Shown here one piece after another: positions 47,215-59,300 of a stretch of DNA of 64,000 nucleotides. Source of the DNA: Camellia lanceoleosa (lineage: Eukaryota > Streptophyta > Magnoliopsida > Ericales > Theaceae); NCBI GenBank assembly GCA_025200525.1, contig CM045758.1, positions 2,356,001 through 2,420,000 on the forward strand, written 5' to 3'. The notes beneath the pieces are model-generated. The model saw nothing but the letters and a program-made list of their open reading frames with translations, made no database searches and was not told the origin of the DNA. The stretch's first letter is position 1. The number at the start of each line of letters is the position of its first letter. The translations under genes were made by a program, and so were the position numbers.

Positions 47215-50200
47215 ATGGCGGCTTCTCTCGGCCGATCTGTGCCGTTGCTTCTTCTTCTACTCCCCACTCTCCAACTCTCTCTCCTCTTTCACTCTTCTCT
47301 CTCCGAAATCATTTTTGAAGAGCGTTTCGAAGGTAATAATTGCAATATTGTTTTCTCACCCTTGTGCTTTGTTTGATTCCTTCTATCTTTTCTCTGTTTG
47401 GTGACCCAGAAAGGAAATCAAATCATAAGCCTGAACTGAACCCCTTATCATTATTGTTTACTTTCTGTTTTGCTCAAAATGCTAGAGAGATTCGTAATTA
47501 AATTATTCCTAGGAACTAACCAGAAATAGTAGAAGATTGGATTAGATTGGATTGGATTGGAGTGTTCAATCTGTTTATTACCCTTTTTACTCATTTGATT
47601 CGTTCAATCTGAACCTGTTATTATTTTCTTTCTATGTTGCTCAAAAACCCACAATTGTAAATCAGCTTTCTCTTTGGAACTATTGAGGTTGAGGGTAGAA
47701 GAATCTGTTTAGTTTAGTACCCTTTGCCTTTTTTTAGTTTATTGATTCTTGTCCTGGTTTTCAATCTTCAGTGACTGTCCGGTTTCCCTCAAAGCAAAAG
47801 AAAAAGGGAAACCCGAGCCATTGTTATTTGCTTTCTGTGTTTCTTGAAAACCCAGAGATCACACATCTTTTTTTTCTTTTTTTTTTTTCTTTCTAAAAAC
47901 TGAAGAGTAGAGTAGAACATTTGAGTGTTCAATTTGTTTTCTTTCGCCCCAAGATTTTTCTGAGCTTTCTCTGGAACCAAACTGGGGAATGGTAAAATTG
48001 ACCTCTGTGAAAGAAAAGGGCCAAAAAAAAAAAAAAAACACAATATTCCATGTGAAATGCTTTGTTTCTTCTTTGGGTAGGATCAAATTGTTATTTACTC
48101 CTAGTTTTTATTTTTGAATTCCTTCCTATGTCCTAAATATATATATATATATATATATATTTGGAGGAATTTTTTTGACTGGTCAATACTCTGAGATCAA
48201 TTGGTCAAACATGATAAATAGGAGAAATTGGCCAAGCTACAGTATGAAATGGACATTGAGGTTAATGACTAAACTGCACCTTTTCTCAGAATTAAGATTA
48301 TTTCTGTTTAGAAAACTGGGCTCTGAAATGAATTAATTATTTTTTTATGGCTTTTTTTTTATAGCTAATATTTGTTATTTCACCACTGATGTGAATTTTC
48401 TTTGGATTGGGATGTGGATTCTTCGTTTTAACTGTACGTCTGTTTGTCTGGAAAAAGATGGATGGCAGAGCAGGTGGGTTAGATCAGACTGGAAAAAAAG
48501 TGAGGGAAAAGCAGGTTCATTTAAGCACACAGCTGGAAAATGGTCTGGAGATCCAGATGACAAGGGTAATGATCCCCCGAGTTTCATTTGCACTGGCTTT
48601 TATTTGAATTCCAAGTAATTATTTGTATCCTAACTATAATGCTTATATTTTGTGTATATATATATGTGTGTGTATGCTTACACTATCTTATTGCTCCAAT
48701 TAAGTGAGTGGTTTCCATATTGGTCCAATTATCCGTTTTTCTTATTTTGCATTTTTATTTGGGACAGTCGAATTTCATTCATCTATATTAGTAGGCTGAA
48801 GAGCCTCAAAATAGCAGTTTTTAAATGATGACTCTAATTTTGTAGGTATTCAAACATCTGCGGATGCAAAGCACTTTGCCATATCAGCAAAAATCCCCGA
48901 GTTCACCAATAAAAATAGGACATTGGTTCTCCAATATTCTATAAAGTTTGAGCAGGACATTGAATGCGGCGGTGGTTACATAAAACTTCTCTCTGGATTT
49001 GTAAATCAGAAGAAGTTCGGAGGGGACACTCCTTATAGGTGAGTTTTCCCCCCTCTTTTATGAGTATTTCATGTAATTTGAATTTTATATCATTGTAAGT
49101 CTACGGCATCTAGTAAAGCAATTCTAAGAGACAAAAAATATTTGATCCATATTATCTTGCTTAGGAAGATGAGGGAATTTTTTGCGTACTAGTGATCTGG
49201 AACCCTTTAGTAGGTTTTTGCTTCTCATGTCATATGCCTCTAATAGGTTAAGTCAACTCTCGGTTTACTCACACAGCTGGATGATGTAACTTTGTTCCTT
49301 ATTGTCCATCAAAGAGGAAATTGGCGATTAGGGTCCTAAAATATATGCTTGTTAGGTTATCAATTCTCCCAAGAGCTTTAGCTGATTGGAATGAGCCGAA
49401 TGTATCACAAATGTATGTTGTCTATGATGGTGTATTGTGGTTGTGGGTGTTTAACTTCTCTTATTATATTTTTTTAATTCATTTCTCAACCATTTCATTT
49501 ATTTACTTGTTTACTTTCATGGAAAGAAAATCTCATTGGCTGACAAATTTTATTCTATCCAGTTTAATGTTTGGACCAGATCTATGTGGCACACAGACTA
49601 AAAAGCTACATGTAATACTGTCCTACCAGGGCCAGAATTACCCTGTCAAGAAAGATCTTGAATGTGAGACGGATAAATTAACACACTTTTACACATTTAT
49701 TCTGAGACCTGATGCAACTTATAGCATCTTGATTGACAATAGAGAAAGAGATTCTGGAAGCATGTATACAGACTGGGATATCCTTCCTCCTCGAAAAATT
49801 AAGCACATCAATGCAAAAAGGTCCCATCCTGAACTTCAAATGTTGATAGCAATCTATAACATGATTGATTTATTGAGCTTTTGTACTTGCCTAGAATTGC
49901 ATCCGTGAAATCATCTATTACAAATACTTAGTATTGTAACTTGTCTATGTACTTGCTCGACTAAAGCATTCACTTGCTATGTCACAGCCTGCAGACTGGG
50001 ATGATAGAGAATATATTGATGATCCTAATGCTGTCAAACCTGAGGTATCATTGTTTCTATTTTATTTCTTTTATTAAAGCTAATTTTTGTTTTTCGCCTT
50101 TTTGCATTTTGTGTTCCATCACGTATTTGTTTGATTTGTCAGGGATATGATTCAATCCCAGCTGAAATTCCTGACCCAAAAGCCAAGAAGGTTAGTTATT

Positions 50201-52285
50201 TCACGTGTGTGGTGTATGAGTTTTAAACAAAGACATGTAATTGGTTGCTGCCTAGCTGGTTGATAGTGGTCTGGCTGCAAACTCATTTTAGTGTATGGTG
50301 TGTGACAATTACATTGTTGAGTTAGCACTTTATTTCCAAAAATATTTCCTTATTTTAGTTTTATCTTCATGAGTTATTCTTGTTCCTCTCTAATCTGTAT
50401 TGAATGTAGAGGGAAGAGTTACATATTTTCTTTTGTTTCTTCTTTATTTGATGCACATAAAAAATGGGAAGAAAAGAAGCTTATATGCCACCTACTTTTT
50501 CCCTTTCATTAGCCTGATAACTGGGATGAAGACGAGGATGGGATATGGAAACCACCAAAGGTTCCAAATCCAGCATATAAGGGACCATGGAAGCGCAAGG
50601 TATGCCAAAACATTTTTAATGACTGCTAGAAAAGGCTTCAAGTTTAATTATTTTCCGGCATTTCTGATCAGTACTTGCTTTTTGAAACAACAGAAAATAA
50701 AGAATCCCAACTATAAGGGCAAATGGAAGATTCCTTGGATTGATAACCCAGGTATTCCATGCATTTGATCATACTTATTATCCACCTAGATGACATGCTT
50801 ACATGCACATACATATAGGGACACACAGGTACACACATGACACAGACATTGCTGTATTAAGATGCACATAAATTTGTTTGTGTACCTTTCTTGCCCCCAC
50901 AGAATTTGAAGATGACCCAGACCTTTATGTTCTGAAGCCAATTCAATATGTGGGCATTGAAGTTTGGCAGGTGAGATGGGAGTATCAATCTGCCGATATT
51001 GCTAATACCATGATCTTTATGCCATGAACACAATTGTTCACTTGAGATTGCTGAGTCTAATGATGTGGTGAAATGCAGGTGAAGGGTGGTTCAGTTTACG
51101 ACAACGTTTTAATTTGTGATGATCCAGCATATGCAAAACAAGCTGTGGAGGAAGTATTTGCTAATAGAGAGGTGTGTTCCTGCTCTTTATTTGTACAGGT
51201 GGTTCCATGCTCAATAGCATTGCGTAATTTTGATTTTCTTTCTTTGAAAATTCAGGCTGAAAAGGAAGCCTTCGAAGAAGCAGAGAAAGTGAGAAAAGCA
51301 AAGGAGGAAGAGGTTATTTGCTAGACTTACTACTCATTACAGCTTTGCTCTGTTTGTTGGGTGGAAAACATTTTTTGAAAAATATATTTCATATTTTCTG
51401 GCATTTGGTACAACTTTAAACGAAAGTCAATGGAAGACAAACTTAATTGGTTAAAAAAAGTTACCACTTTTAAAAGGTGGAAAACATTCTCTGAACTAAA
51501 GTCCTACCAATACAACCACACTGCCACCACCACCATTAAATCAATCATTAATACATTAGCTTCAAGGAGACAACCAAACATAGGAAAGCATTTCTGAAAA
51601 CCTTTTTTGTTGGAAAATGTTTTCACTCAAAACAAAGGGAACTTATCTTACATAAAGGTTTGCTGAGTCAGTTGAGCCCTTGTGTGTATGCAGGAAGCTC
51701 AAAGAGCGAGAGAGGAAGGTGAAAGGAGGAGAAAGGAGAGGGGCTATGATCGAAGATATCGAGATAGGGAGCGTTACAGAGACAGATATAGAAGGGTATG
51801 CATTTCTCATGATCAAAAGTTACTGTCTATTTGGATATTTCTAGTGAGCCAAGTATTTATATGCAATCTGCATACGGTTAGTACAAAATGATATACAGGA
51901 ATGTAATTTCTAACAAGCTTAAGTTTATTTTTGCAGCATGATCGTCGTCGCGACTACATGGATGATTATCATGTAAGCATGAATGTCTGCTTTACTTCCG
52001 AATCTTTCTTAGGATAATCAGTGACAATAATCATGTGACAAGTTTTAAAATTCTTTCCAAGAATTATGCCCAAAAAAAAAATCATTTATGCTTTTAAATA
52101 TCTTATGCTCTTAGCGTGTAGTGGACCCACATCAAGGGCAATATTCATGTGACAATGTCCCAAATTATTTACAAAAATTCACAAGTTACTTCAGTATTCT
52201 TATATTTGTTTTGTTTATGACATTGTTGAATTTCCATTCAGTTCGGTGATATTTTCTATTTGTGGCATTGCAGGATGAACTCTGA
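47215..52285 (+). CDS. CRT3: Calreticulin-3 (CRT3), ER lectin chaperone (one base short as written)
   Basis: ER-lumen chaperone that binds monoglucosylated glycoproteins; the plant CRT3 class assists folding of receptor kinases. Exons: 47215-47332, 48458-48565, 48846-49038, 49563-49820, 49988-50044, 50143-50190, 50513-50599, 50694-50751, 50903-50970, 51079-51171, 51256-51312, 51694-51795, 51937-51972, 52274-52285. A signal peptide ([20 protein letters not shown]) precedes EIIFEERFE. The N-domain has [14 protein letters not shown] and [16 protein letters not shown]; the P-domain repeats include [13 protein letters not shown] and [15 protein letters not shown]; the end is YMDDYHDEL. The tail is Arg-rich ([20 protein letters not shown]) rather than acidic, which marks CRT3 against CRT1/2. 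Exons sum to 1295 nt where 1296 would be open: exon 4 ends GCAAAAAG before the donor, one A short of the phase-0 end needed by exon 5. Expected length is 431 residues. Confidence 0.93.
51355..51645. mobile_element. Possible MITE in CRT3 intron 11
   Basis: Left GGTGGAAAACATTTTTTG and right GGAAAATGTTTTCAC are imperfect inverted repeats with non-coding sequence between. No clear target duplication was found. Confidence 0.35.
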
Positions 52286-52869
52286 TGGAATCTTCTGCGT
52301 CTCTGTTTCGCATGAGTTCCACACTGCTCCAATTAATCATGCTTTAATCTGTTCTTTGAAAATAACGGTTATTTTCAAATGTTGTAAAATTTCTTGTAAC
52401 TGAAGTTGTAGAAGTATTTCCTGGCATTGTATGCGGCTTCTAAAGAACTTTGTGTATTGTTTTGTCCTTGGACAGGGTCCATTTTAGCCTTTACATTACA
52501 AATCAATGGAAAATTGAGTTTGTTTTAACTTGTTGCAGCTTTCATACTTTGGAGTTAGTTAGGTCTAGTTTAATTTCGAGTTGGAAATACTTCAATTGGA
52601 AGCACCATCTCTTCTAGGTCTCACACCTGGATGGTTACAGCAGAAGTTGGGGATTTGGAATGACAAGCCTGTTTGGTATTGTATTCGATGTCATTGTTAT
52701 TTCGTTTTTGAAAATAAAAACTATGAAATTTTGAGAATACGTATTTTTTCATATCATTTTCATTTTTGTGCAAGAACATTTTTTTGGTGTTTTCTCAAAG
52801 TGGGTTCTTTTTAGAAGAATTTTTTGAAATAGTTTTAAAAAATAATTCACTAAACAAGTTTTCTATGTT
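52286..52869. other. CRT3 3' region
   Basis: Presumed 3' UTR and downstream spacer. Nothing else was recognised; the open frame at 52581-52814 has no domain signature. Confidence 0.45.
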
Positions 52870-53460
52870 TTCTATAAAATGAAAACCATACCAAAAATAT
52901 TGTTGTGCGCAAAAAAAGATCTCCCAAAGTCCTAGGCCTTTTTTATGTTGAATGGGGATGCTTACTGCATGGGGTGAGATTGACATTATCTGTTTGCCCG
53001 GTCTTGTTATTGGAGAACCATTTGCAAAAGCTATTACAAATGTCAAAGTACTATTGGAATTTGTGAATTGTAGGGGAAGAAGAAGAACTAAAATTCTCAA
53101 AGGTGTTTGTCTTTTTGCAGTGGATTTATCGTAAAAAAATAATGCTATATGCAATAATTAGTATATTTAGTAGACTAATTAGTGCATATAGTATTATTCT
53201 TTTACGATAAAAATATTGTTGTGTGCAAAAAAAGATCTCCCAATGCCCTAGGCCTTTTTTATGTTGAATGGGGATGCTTACTGCATGGGGTGAGATTGAC
53301 ATTATCTGTTTGTCCGGTCTTGTTACCGGAGAGCCATTTGCAAAAGCTATTACAAATGTCAAAGTACTATTGGAATTTGTGAATTGCAGGGGAAGAAGAA
53401 TAACTAAAATTCTCAAAGATGTTTTGTCTTTTTGCAGTGGATTTATTGTAAAAGAATAAT
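52870..53460. repeat. Tandem duplication of a ~250-bp unit
   Basis: The segments 52894-53140 and about 53210-53452 are near-identical direct copies containing 'agatctcccaa', 'tggggatgcttactgcatgg' and 'aactaaaattctcaaag'. They are separated by a near-perfect AT-rich palindrome (53140-53206). In both copies the minus strand keeps an open frame with FTNSNSTLTFVIAFANGSP and IMSISPHAVSIPIQHKKG. The protein was not recognised. No promoter or complete gene is evident. Confidence 0.7.
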
Positions 53461-56386
53461 GCTATATGCACTAATTAGTCTACTAATTAGTATATTTAGG
53501 AGGTTTTTGATATTAGTAATGTGATTAATGAGTGAAATTAATAATAATGTCATAACCAGTGTTGGTACACTAAATATGGTCTTCAGTGTGATCAAGAACA
53601 TCATTAAAAGAACAAGTTGATCTTCAGTTGGAAATGTGTATTATTGGAACATCTTCACCTTGATTTTTTAAGTGATTTTAGTTTTACTTGTTGATTTTGC
53701 ATTTGTCCTTGCGGTTGTAATAAAAAATAAAAAAATTTATTTACACAGTATTATTTTTATAAATTTACATCATTTTGTAAGGTTAGGGCTTTATAGGAGG
53801 TGGCAAGAAATGAAGAGTATAGGTGAGCCAGGCAATTGGGAAGGGGAGGGAGTTAGAATGGGATAGTGTTGGTTGTGGCAATAGTCATGATGAGCGGAGA
53901 AGTTAGGGTTTCAAAATTAACAGTTGGTGAAAGTATTTTGATAATAAAATGGTGTGAATGAAAGATAAATTAAATTGTGTGGCTAAATAATGAAATGAGT
54001 TGAGAAAAAGTGTGGTGTGTAAATAGAAATTTTAATAAAATATAAAAAAAATATTAAAAGTAAATTAATAGTCAAATTCAAAAGAGAAAAAATATATAAA
54101 TGAAAGATTGTAAAAATAAGACATCCGTTTCTTTGGAAGGAAAATACTTTCTCCATAAAACATTCTTTTATGTTTGGTGGTGGTGGTAGCGAAATGAAAA
54201 TGGAGGTGGTGGCATGGCGGTAGGGTGGTGGCATGGCGGTAGAGCGGTGGCGGCACTAATAGCGACGATAATGGTGGGAATGGCCATGGCGATGGCAATG
54301 GAGGTGAGAATAGTGATAGAAGGTTAATAATATCAGTAAGAATTTAATTCATGTTTTACATTTTAAAAGTAGAAAACATTTTCTCCTCATATAGATTTAT
54401 TTTTTGTTGATCATAAAAAATATTTTTAATTAATTTTCATTTTATATTATACCAAACACCAAAATATATGAAAAATATTTTTCGTTCAAACAAGCAGTTT
54501 GATTAAAATAAAATTATCAACTTGCTTGTTTTTATTTTTTAAAAGACACTTTTCAGAAAATTCTACTTTCTTATTTTTCGTATTTTTTTGTTTTTACTAA
54601 ATTTTTTAAATATTTTAAGCAATTTTTTTACTTTTTAGACATACTTAACATAAATATATCTAAAAATTTTAAAATATATAAAAAAAATCTTTTAAAAATT
54701 TATTAAATACAAAAAATATAAAAAAATACAAGAATTCAGTACATTTTTTTATATTTTTATGTATTTATTAATTTTTTAAAATATTTTTTCACAATTTTTT
54801 TATTTTTTTAGATACATCTAAGTAAGGTACATCTAAAAAAAATATAAAAATATATTTAAAATTTTAAAAATATACACTAAAAACAAAAAAAAACACAAAA
54901 ATCAAAAAATTCAATTTTCAAAAAACTTGATCTAGACAACTCAAACGAAACGCTCATTATTTTTATTTTATTTTTTATCTTGAACATCTGGTTGTTCTTT
55001 TTTCTTCAACTGTCATTCGGTTTGTTTGTTTCTTTCCAAACACAAAATGAGCAAGTCGCAACATGTATCTTATTTCACTGAAGATTGTGTCTCAGGGCTA
55101 TTCATTCATTCATTCATATGTCGCATATGGTTGCTCTGATCAGATCTCGGGGTTGATTCCGTGAAAATCCGATGATGAGATTAATCTCATCTTGTAGTTT
55201 TGAATAAGAGGGTTTATCGCATAGTGTTCTTTGTCCTCTCAATTGCTTCTTTGAAGATTTGGTGGACACAAGTTTGCTTTGAGAATGATCATCTTTTGGC
55301 CATATCTAGTCTTATTCACGGAGGTAACCATTACAGTTTGTTCATTTCAATCTTTGTATTTCTCTTGAGCTATATTGGTCACGGACATGTATTTTTTTTT
55401 TTTTTTATTTTGCTTTAGTTTCATGGTCTAATTTTCATGAATTTGATATGAAATCAATCACCATCTAGTGACCCATGTTGAGGTGTCTTGTTGCTTTCTG
55501 TCGATGTTGCCTTTCAAAGAGTGATTTAGACTTAAATTGTTTTGATGGCTTTATCTTCCCAAGACAAATCTTCAACCCTTGTTTCATCAAATTCAAATTT
55601 GATTTAAAAACCATTTTGCATCTCCAACCCCCTTCAACAAACCTATGTCAAATCAAGGGAGACTCAAAATTTTCATCAAATTGAGTTAATACTGAACCAT
55701 TTATCAAATCTCTAACTGTTTTATTGTACAAATTGAATGCCTTTTAATGTCCCCGTGTAGCAGATAACTCGGCAGCCACGTGGCGGTGATTGGTTGTGGT
55801 GGTGGTTCATGATGGCTAGCACTTGTTAGGCATGGTGGCGCTCGTAGTGGTCATGCATGGTGTACGTGGCCAACCACAGTGGCTTGACTGTGCTGGATTG
55901 TGTTTGAAATGGTGTTAATTGACTGAACAAAGAGAGTGCATCGTTGTGCTGTAGAGAGTGGTGGTGATTTGGTTGCAAAGGGAGGTAGTGGTAAAGGTAG
56001 GTTTTCTCAATTTAAAAATAAATAAATAAAAAAAATGATTCTCACCATCGGAGTGAGCTATAATCAAGTTTTTGGTCCAAATTTTCTTACTTAAATTTGA
56101 TGGAAAAATTGATGAATGATTGGAGATGCTCTTAATGTCGACCTATTTATCATCCCTCCAACAAAATTGACTATTAGTCACAATTGATAAGGTTCAATTA
56201 ACATTTTGACTATACGTGGCATGAGAGTGGTTTACCCGATGTTGCCTTAGGGATTTGTAGGTAATTTCATCTAAATGTTTAGGGGTATAAGAATGTTCTC
56301 CTGTTGGATTAGGAAATATTATAGGAATCATTTAGGGTTGCCAAAAACCTTTCCTAGGGTTCCTTCTTTCAGCTATACCATTTGCG
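53461..56386. other. Spacer between CRT3 and the small coiled-coil gene
   Basis: AT-rich, with a GGT/GGC run (54175-54265), a MITE-like copy (54540-54955) and a GTGG-rich tract (55770-55870). The open frames at 55200-55418 and 55475-55684 show no recognised domain. The last 300 bases probably hold the promoter and leader of the gene starting at 56387. Confidence 0.4.
54540..54955. mobile_element. AT-rich MITE, relative of 38200-38625
   Basis: Shares the 'cagaaaattctact' start, 'agacatacttaacataaata' block and 'agatacatctaagtaaggta' block with 38200-38625. Ends near CTCAAACGAAACGC. Non-coding. Confidence 0.5.
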
Positions 56387-59300
56387 ATGGCTAGGAAAAG
56401 GTAAGTTCCTCCCATTTTTTCTCACAGTATATCGATAAATTTTGTATTTCACTAATATGTGTATTTTTTTTTCAATGATTATTTGTGATTTGTTTACTCT
56501 TACCAAAATACTTGTACCCAATTTGTTGATTGATCTATCATCATGCATGATAGATCCCGATAGTGGAACCACACTTCCACAAAAATTTCTCCAATCTTGA
56601 GTTGAGATTTGTATAGGCATAAGAAATGGCATTAGATCTATCTATGCATAATGCAAAATCCTCATTTATTAGTTTTTCTAAGCGATATAGAGCTAAAATT
56701 GCAAAGAGAATATCAAACACATATTATGAAAACAAATATCAATGGTTGTGTTAAATGTTTCATCCTTTTTGTTATAGAACTTGTACATTTGATAATGAAA
56801 TTTGTTTATCGATTATGATTTATCATAACTTTTTTCTATTTCTAGGTAAGCGATTTTATCATGAAGTTATGAAAAAGCTGTGTTAACAAAGTTGCATATT
56901 ACTATACAAAATACTTAAAAATTGTTAATCGATTCGTCAAGACATTGAATATCGTAATACGGTATACATGAGAAAAGAGGGACAAATGAAAGATTAATGA
57001 AAACCAGGAAACATTCTTTGTTTTGGTTTGTTTGGTAACTCTATTAAGTGTTTGATTTGAATATTTTAAGTGGATCTTCTATTAAGCGTGTTTGATAATG
57101 TAGAAGCAATTACCACTTAAAGCTGAAGATTTACTTAAAGAAGAGGACTCAATCTTGAATGAGAGAGACTTGATTTATCACTGAATATACTATTAATGAA
57201 TTGTTATTCCACCCTTAAATCTTAGAGAAAAAAAATGTTATCTATCTTTAATCTTAAGGTTTTAGTACTTGAAAGTTTTTGGTACTACTAATTTAGTTAC
57301 AAATAGGCACTTAGTCTAAGAAGTACAGACACAGACACGGATATATGACATGACACAGATACGCGGGCACGTAATTTTTCAAAACATGCAAGACACGATA
57401 CGTTGGGGATACGTGCAAAACATATAAATTTATATATTTATTATATGTTATATTTTTAAATATTTAATATGTATTTTATGTCAAATATTTAATTTATCAA
57501 CTTTAAGTATGTTATTTTAGTAAAAAATTAAAAAAACTAGTCATTAGCGTGTCCTTAACGTGTCCTTAGCGTGTCCAAAGTGTTCAAGCGTGTCCAACTC
57601 TTTCTATCGTGTCCGAACCATGTCCAGCGTGTGTCTGTGTCCGTGTCCAACACGTGTCTAACACGTGTTGGACACCTGTACATGACCTCCAAAGAGGTGT
57701 CCGTGCTTCATAGCACTTAGTTGTGTGCAGGGACATATATTTTGTAAGTAGGGAGGGTTGCATATCTAAAAAAAAATATAGAACTAATAATGGTTAGCCT
57801 GTGAATGTATCTCTTTACTTACCCTTGTGTCTAAATAATTCACAATTTACAAAACACTGTATCAAATAGTTTAATAGCAATGATGCCAACATTGAGAGTT
57901 TTTTTTTGGATATTATTTTTCTGTTCAAATCCTATTGATCTCGTGTGTTTGGATGCTAGCTTGAGATAACATTTCTAGTCTATTTCTTGGAGTGTTGGGT
58001 ATTTTGGTTGTTTTTTCTTTGTGCATGAAGAAAACAAAACTAAAACACACCAAAAAAATATCTGAATTTTCTGCAGAAAAAAACAGGGAAGAGGAGGCAA
58101 ACAGGGCAGCAACCTGCCAGATTTTTTCATTCACATTTTCAGCTTCTTTTACATGTATTTTTATACAATAGCCACATAATCACACAACACTTGTACTAGT
58201 TGTCTTCCACATAAACTAACTCTAATCAGCACAATACACATCATAAACCTAACAAGAGTTAGGTGGGCTGTTTGGAAACAGTGCTAATTTCATCACATTA
58301 TATCAACATGGAGAAATGGTAAAAGCTGTCTCTAATTGATATCTAAATACATAAAAATACATGTATATATACTTCTGAGCATGCATGTTTTTTTGCCTCA
58401 TTGGTCATGACACACCTATTTAAAATAGGCTTCAATGGGTTACAAGTTATATATTATATATATTATGTTCCTAGATGACATGCATTTTCGATACATAGGA
58501 AGGACTGACTCTATATTATTGAGGGTAATAGTCCCCGGAGTATCATGTGGCATTATCCACATGATGCTCTCAACAAATGATGTAGCAGAAAACTCTATGG
58601 GTGGGACAATGCTTGTCCACCCATGTTAGGTAGTATTTTAATTAAGTATGTCAAAACTACTTTTGCAATTAAACAGGTCATTTGAGGATATGTTGGAGGA
58701 GGGGGATAACTATATGTTAGTCCTTTTGGCGAGAATTTGGAAGTTGAACAGGATTGTATCGACCAAGAGAGCTGAATTGAACCAACTTCAGGTACATAAT
58801 CAATTAATTAATATCCCTATTTATAATTTTTAAATTTTAATATATATGTTATTGCTTAATTGGTCATTAATTTGAAGTGTATATATATGGTTTTAAAATT
58901 AATATTTTATGATCTGATATTGGAATTTGCGGGGCATGGCAGCAAGAAACAAAAGAGCTGGAAATGCAAAACTGTGCACTCAAAGCCTATCTTGAAATTA
59001 TGGAGCACAACGAAGGCATGCAGGAAGGTGAGGACATTCCTTATATATATATATAATATATATATCCATCTCTTTGGCATTATATATAGACTAGTTATGT
59101 GATGAAATTTGTGATAGGTATGGATATATCGGTTTGCCTATTAATCAAGTTTAATTAATTAGTCTTACAATTATAAATCACAAGCATAAAATAAAGTAGT
59201 TAAACACATAAAGAGACTCTTGATTTTTTTATGTGGAAAATCCAAATGGGAAAACCCATGAGATCATAGTCTAGCCAATCAATCCACTATGGCAAGAACA

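Noticed and set aside
49321..49908. 195-codon frame as a stand-alone gene
   Set aside because: Its second half is exon 4 of CRT3; the first half is intron 3 sequence read through an acceptor at 49561-49562.
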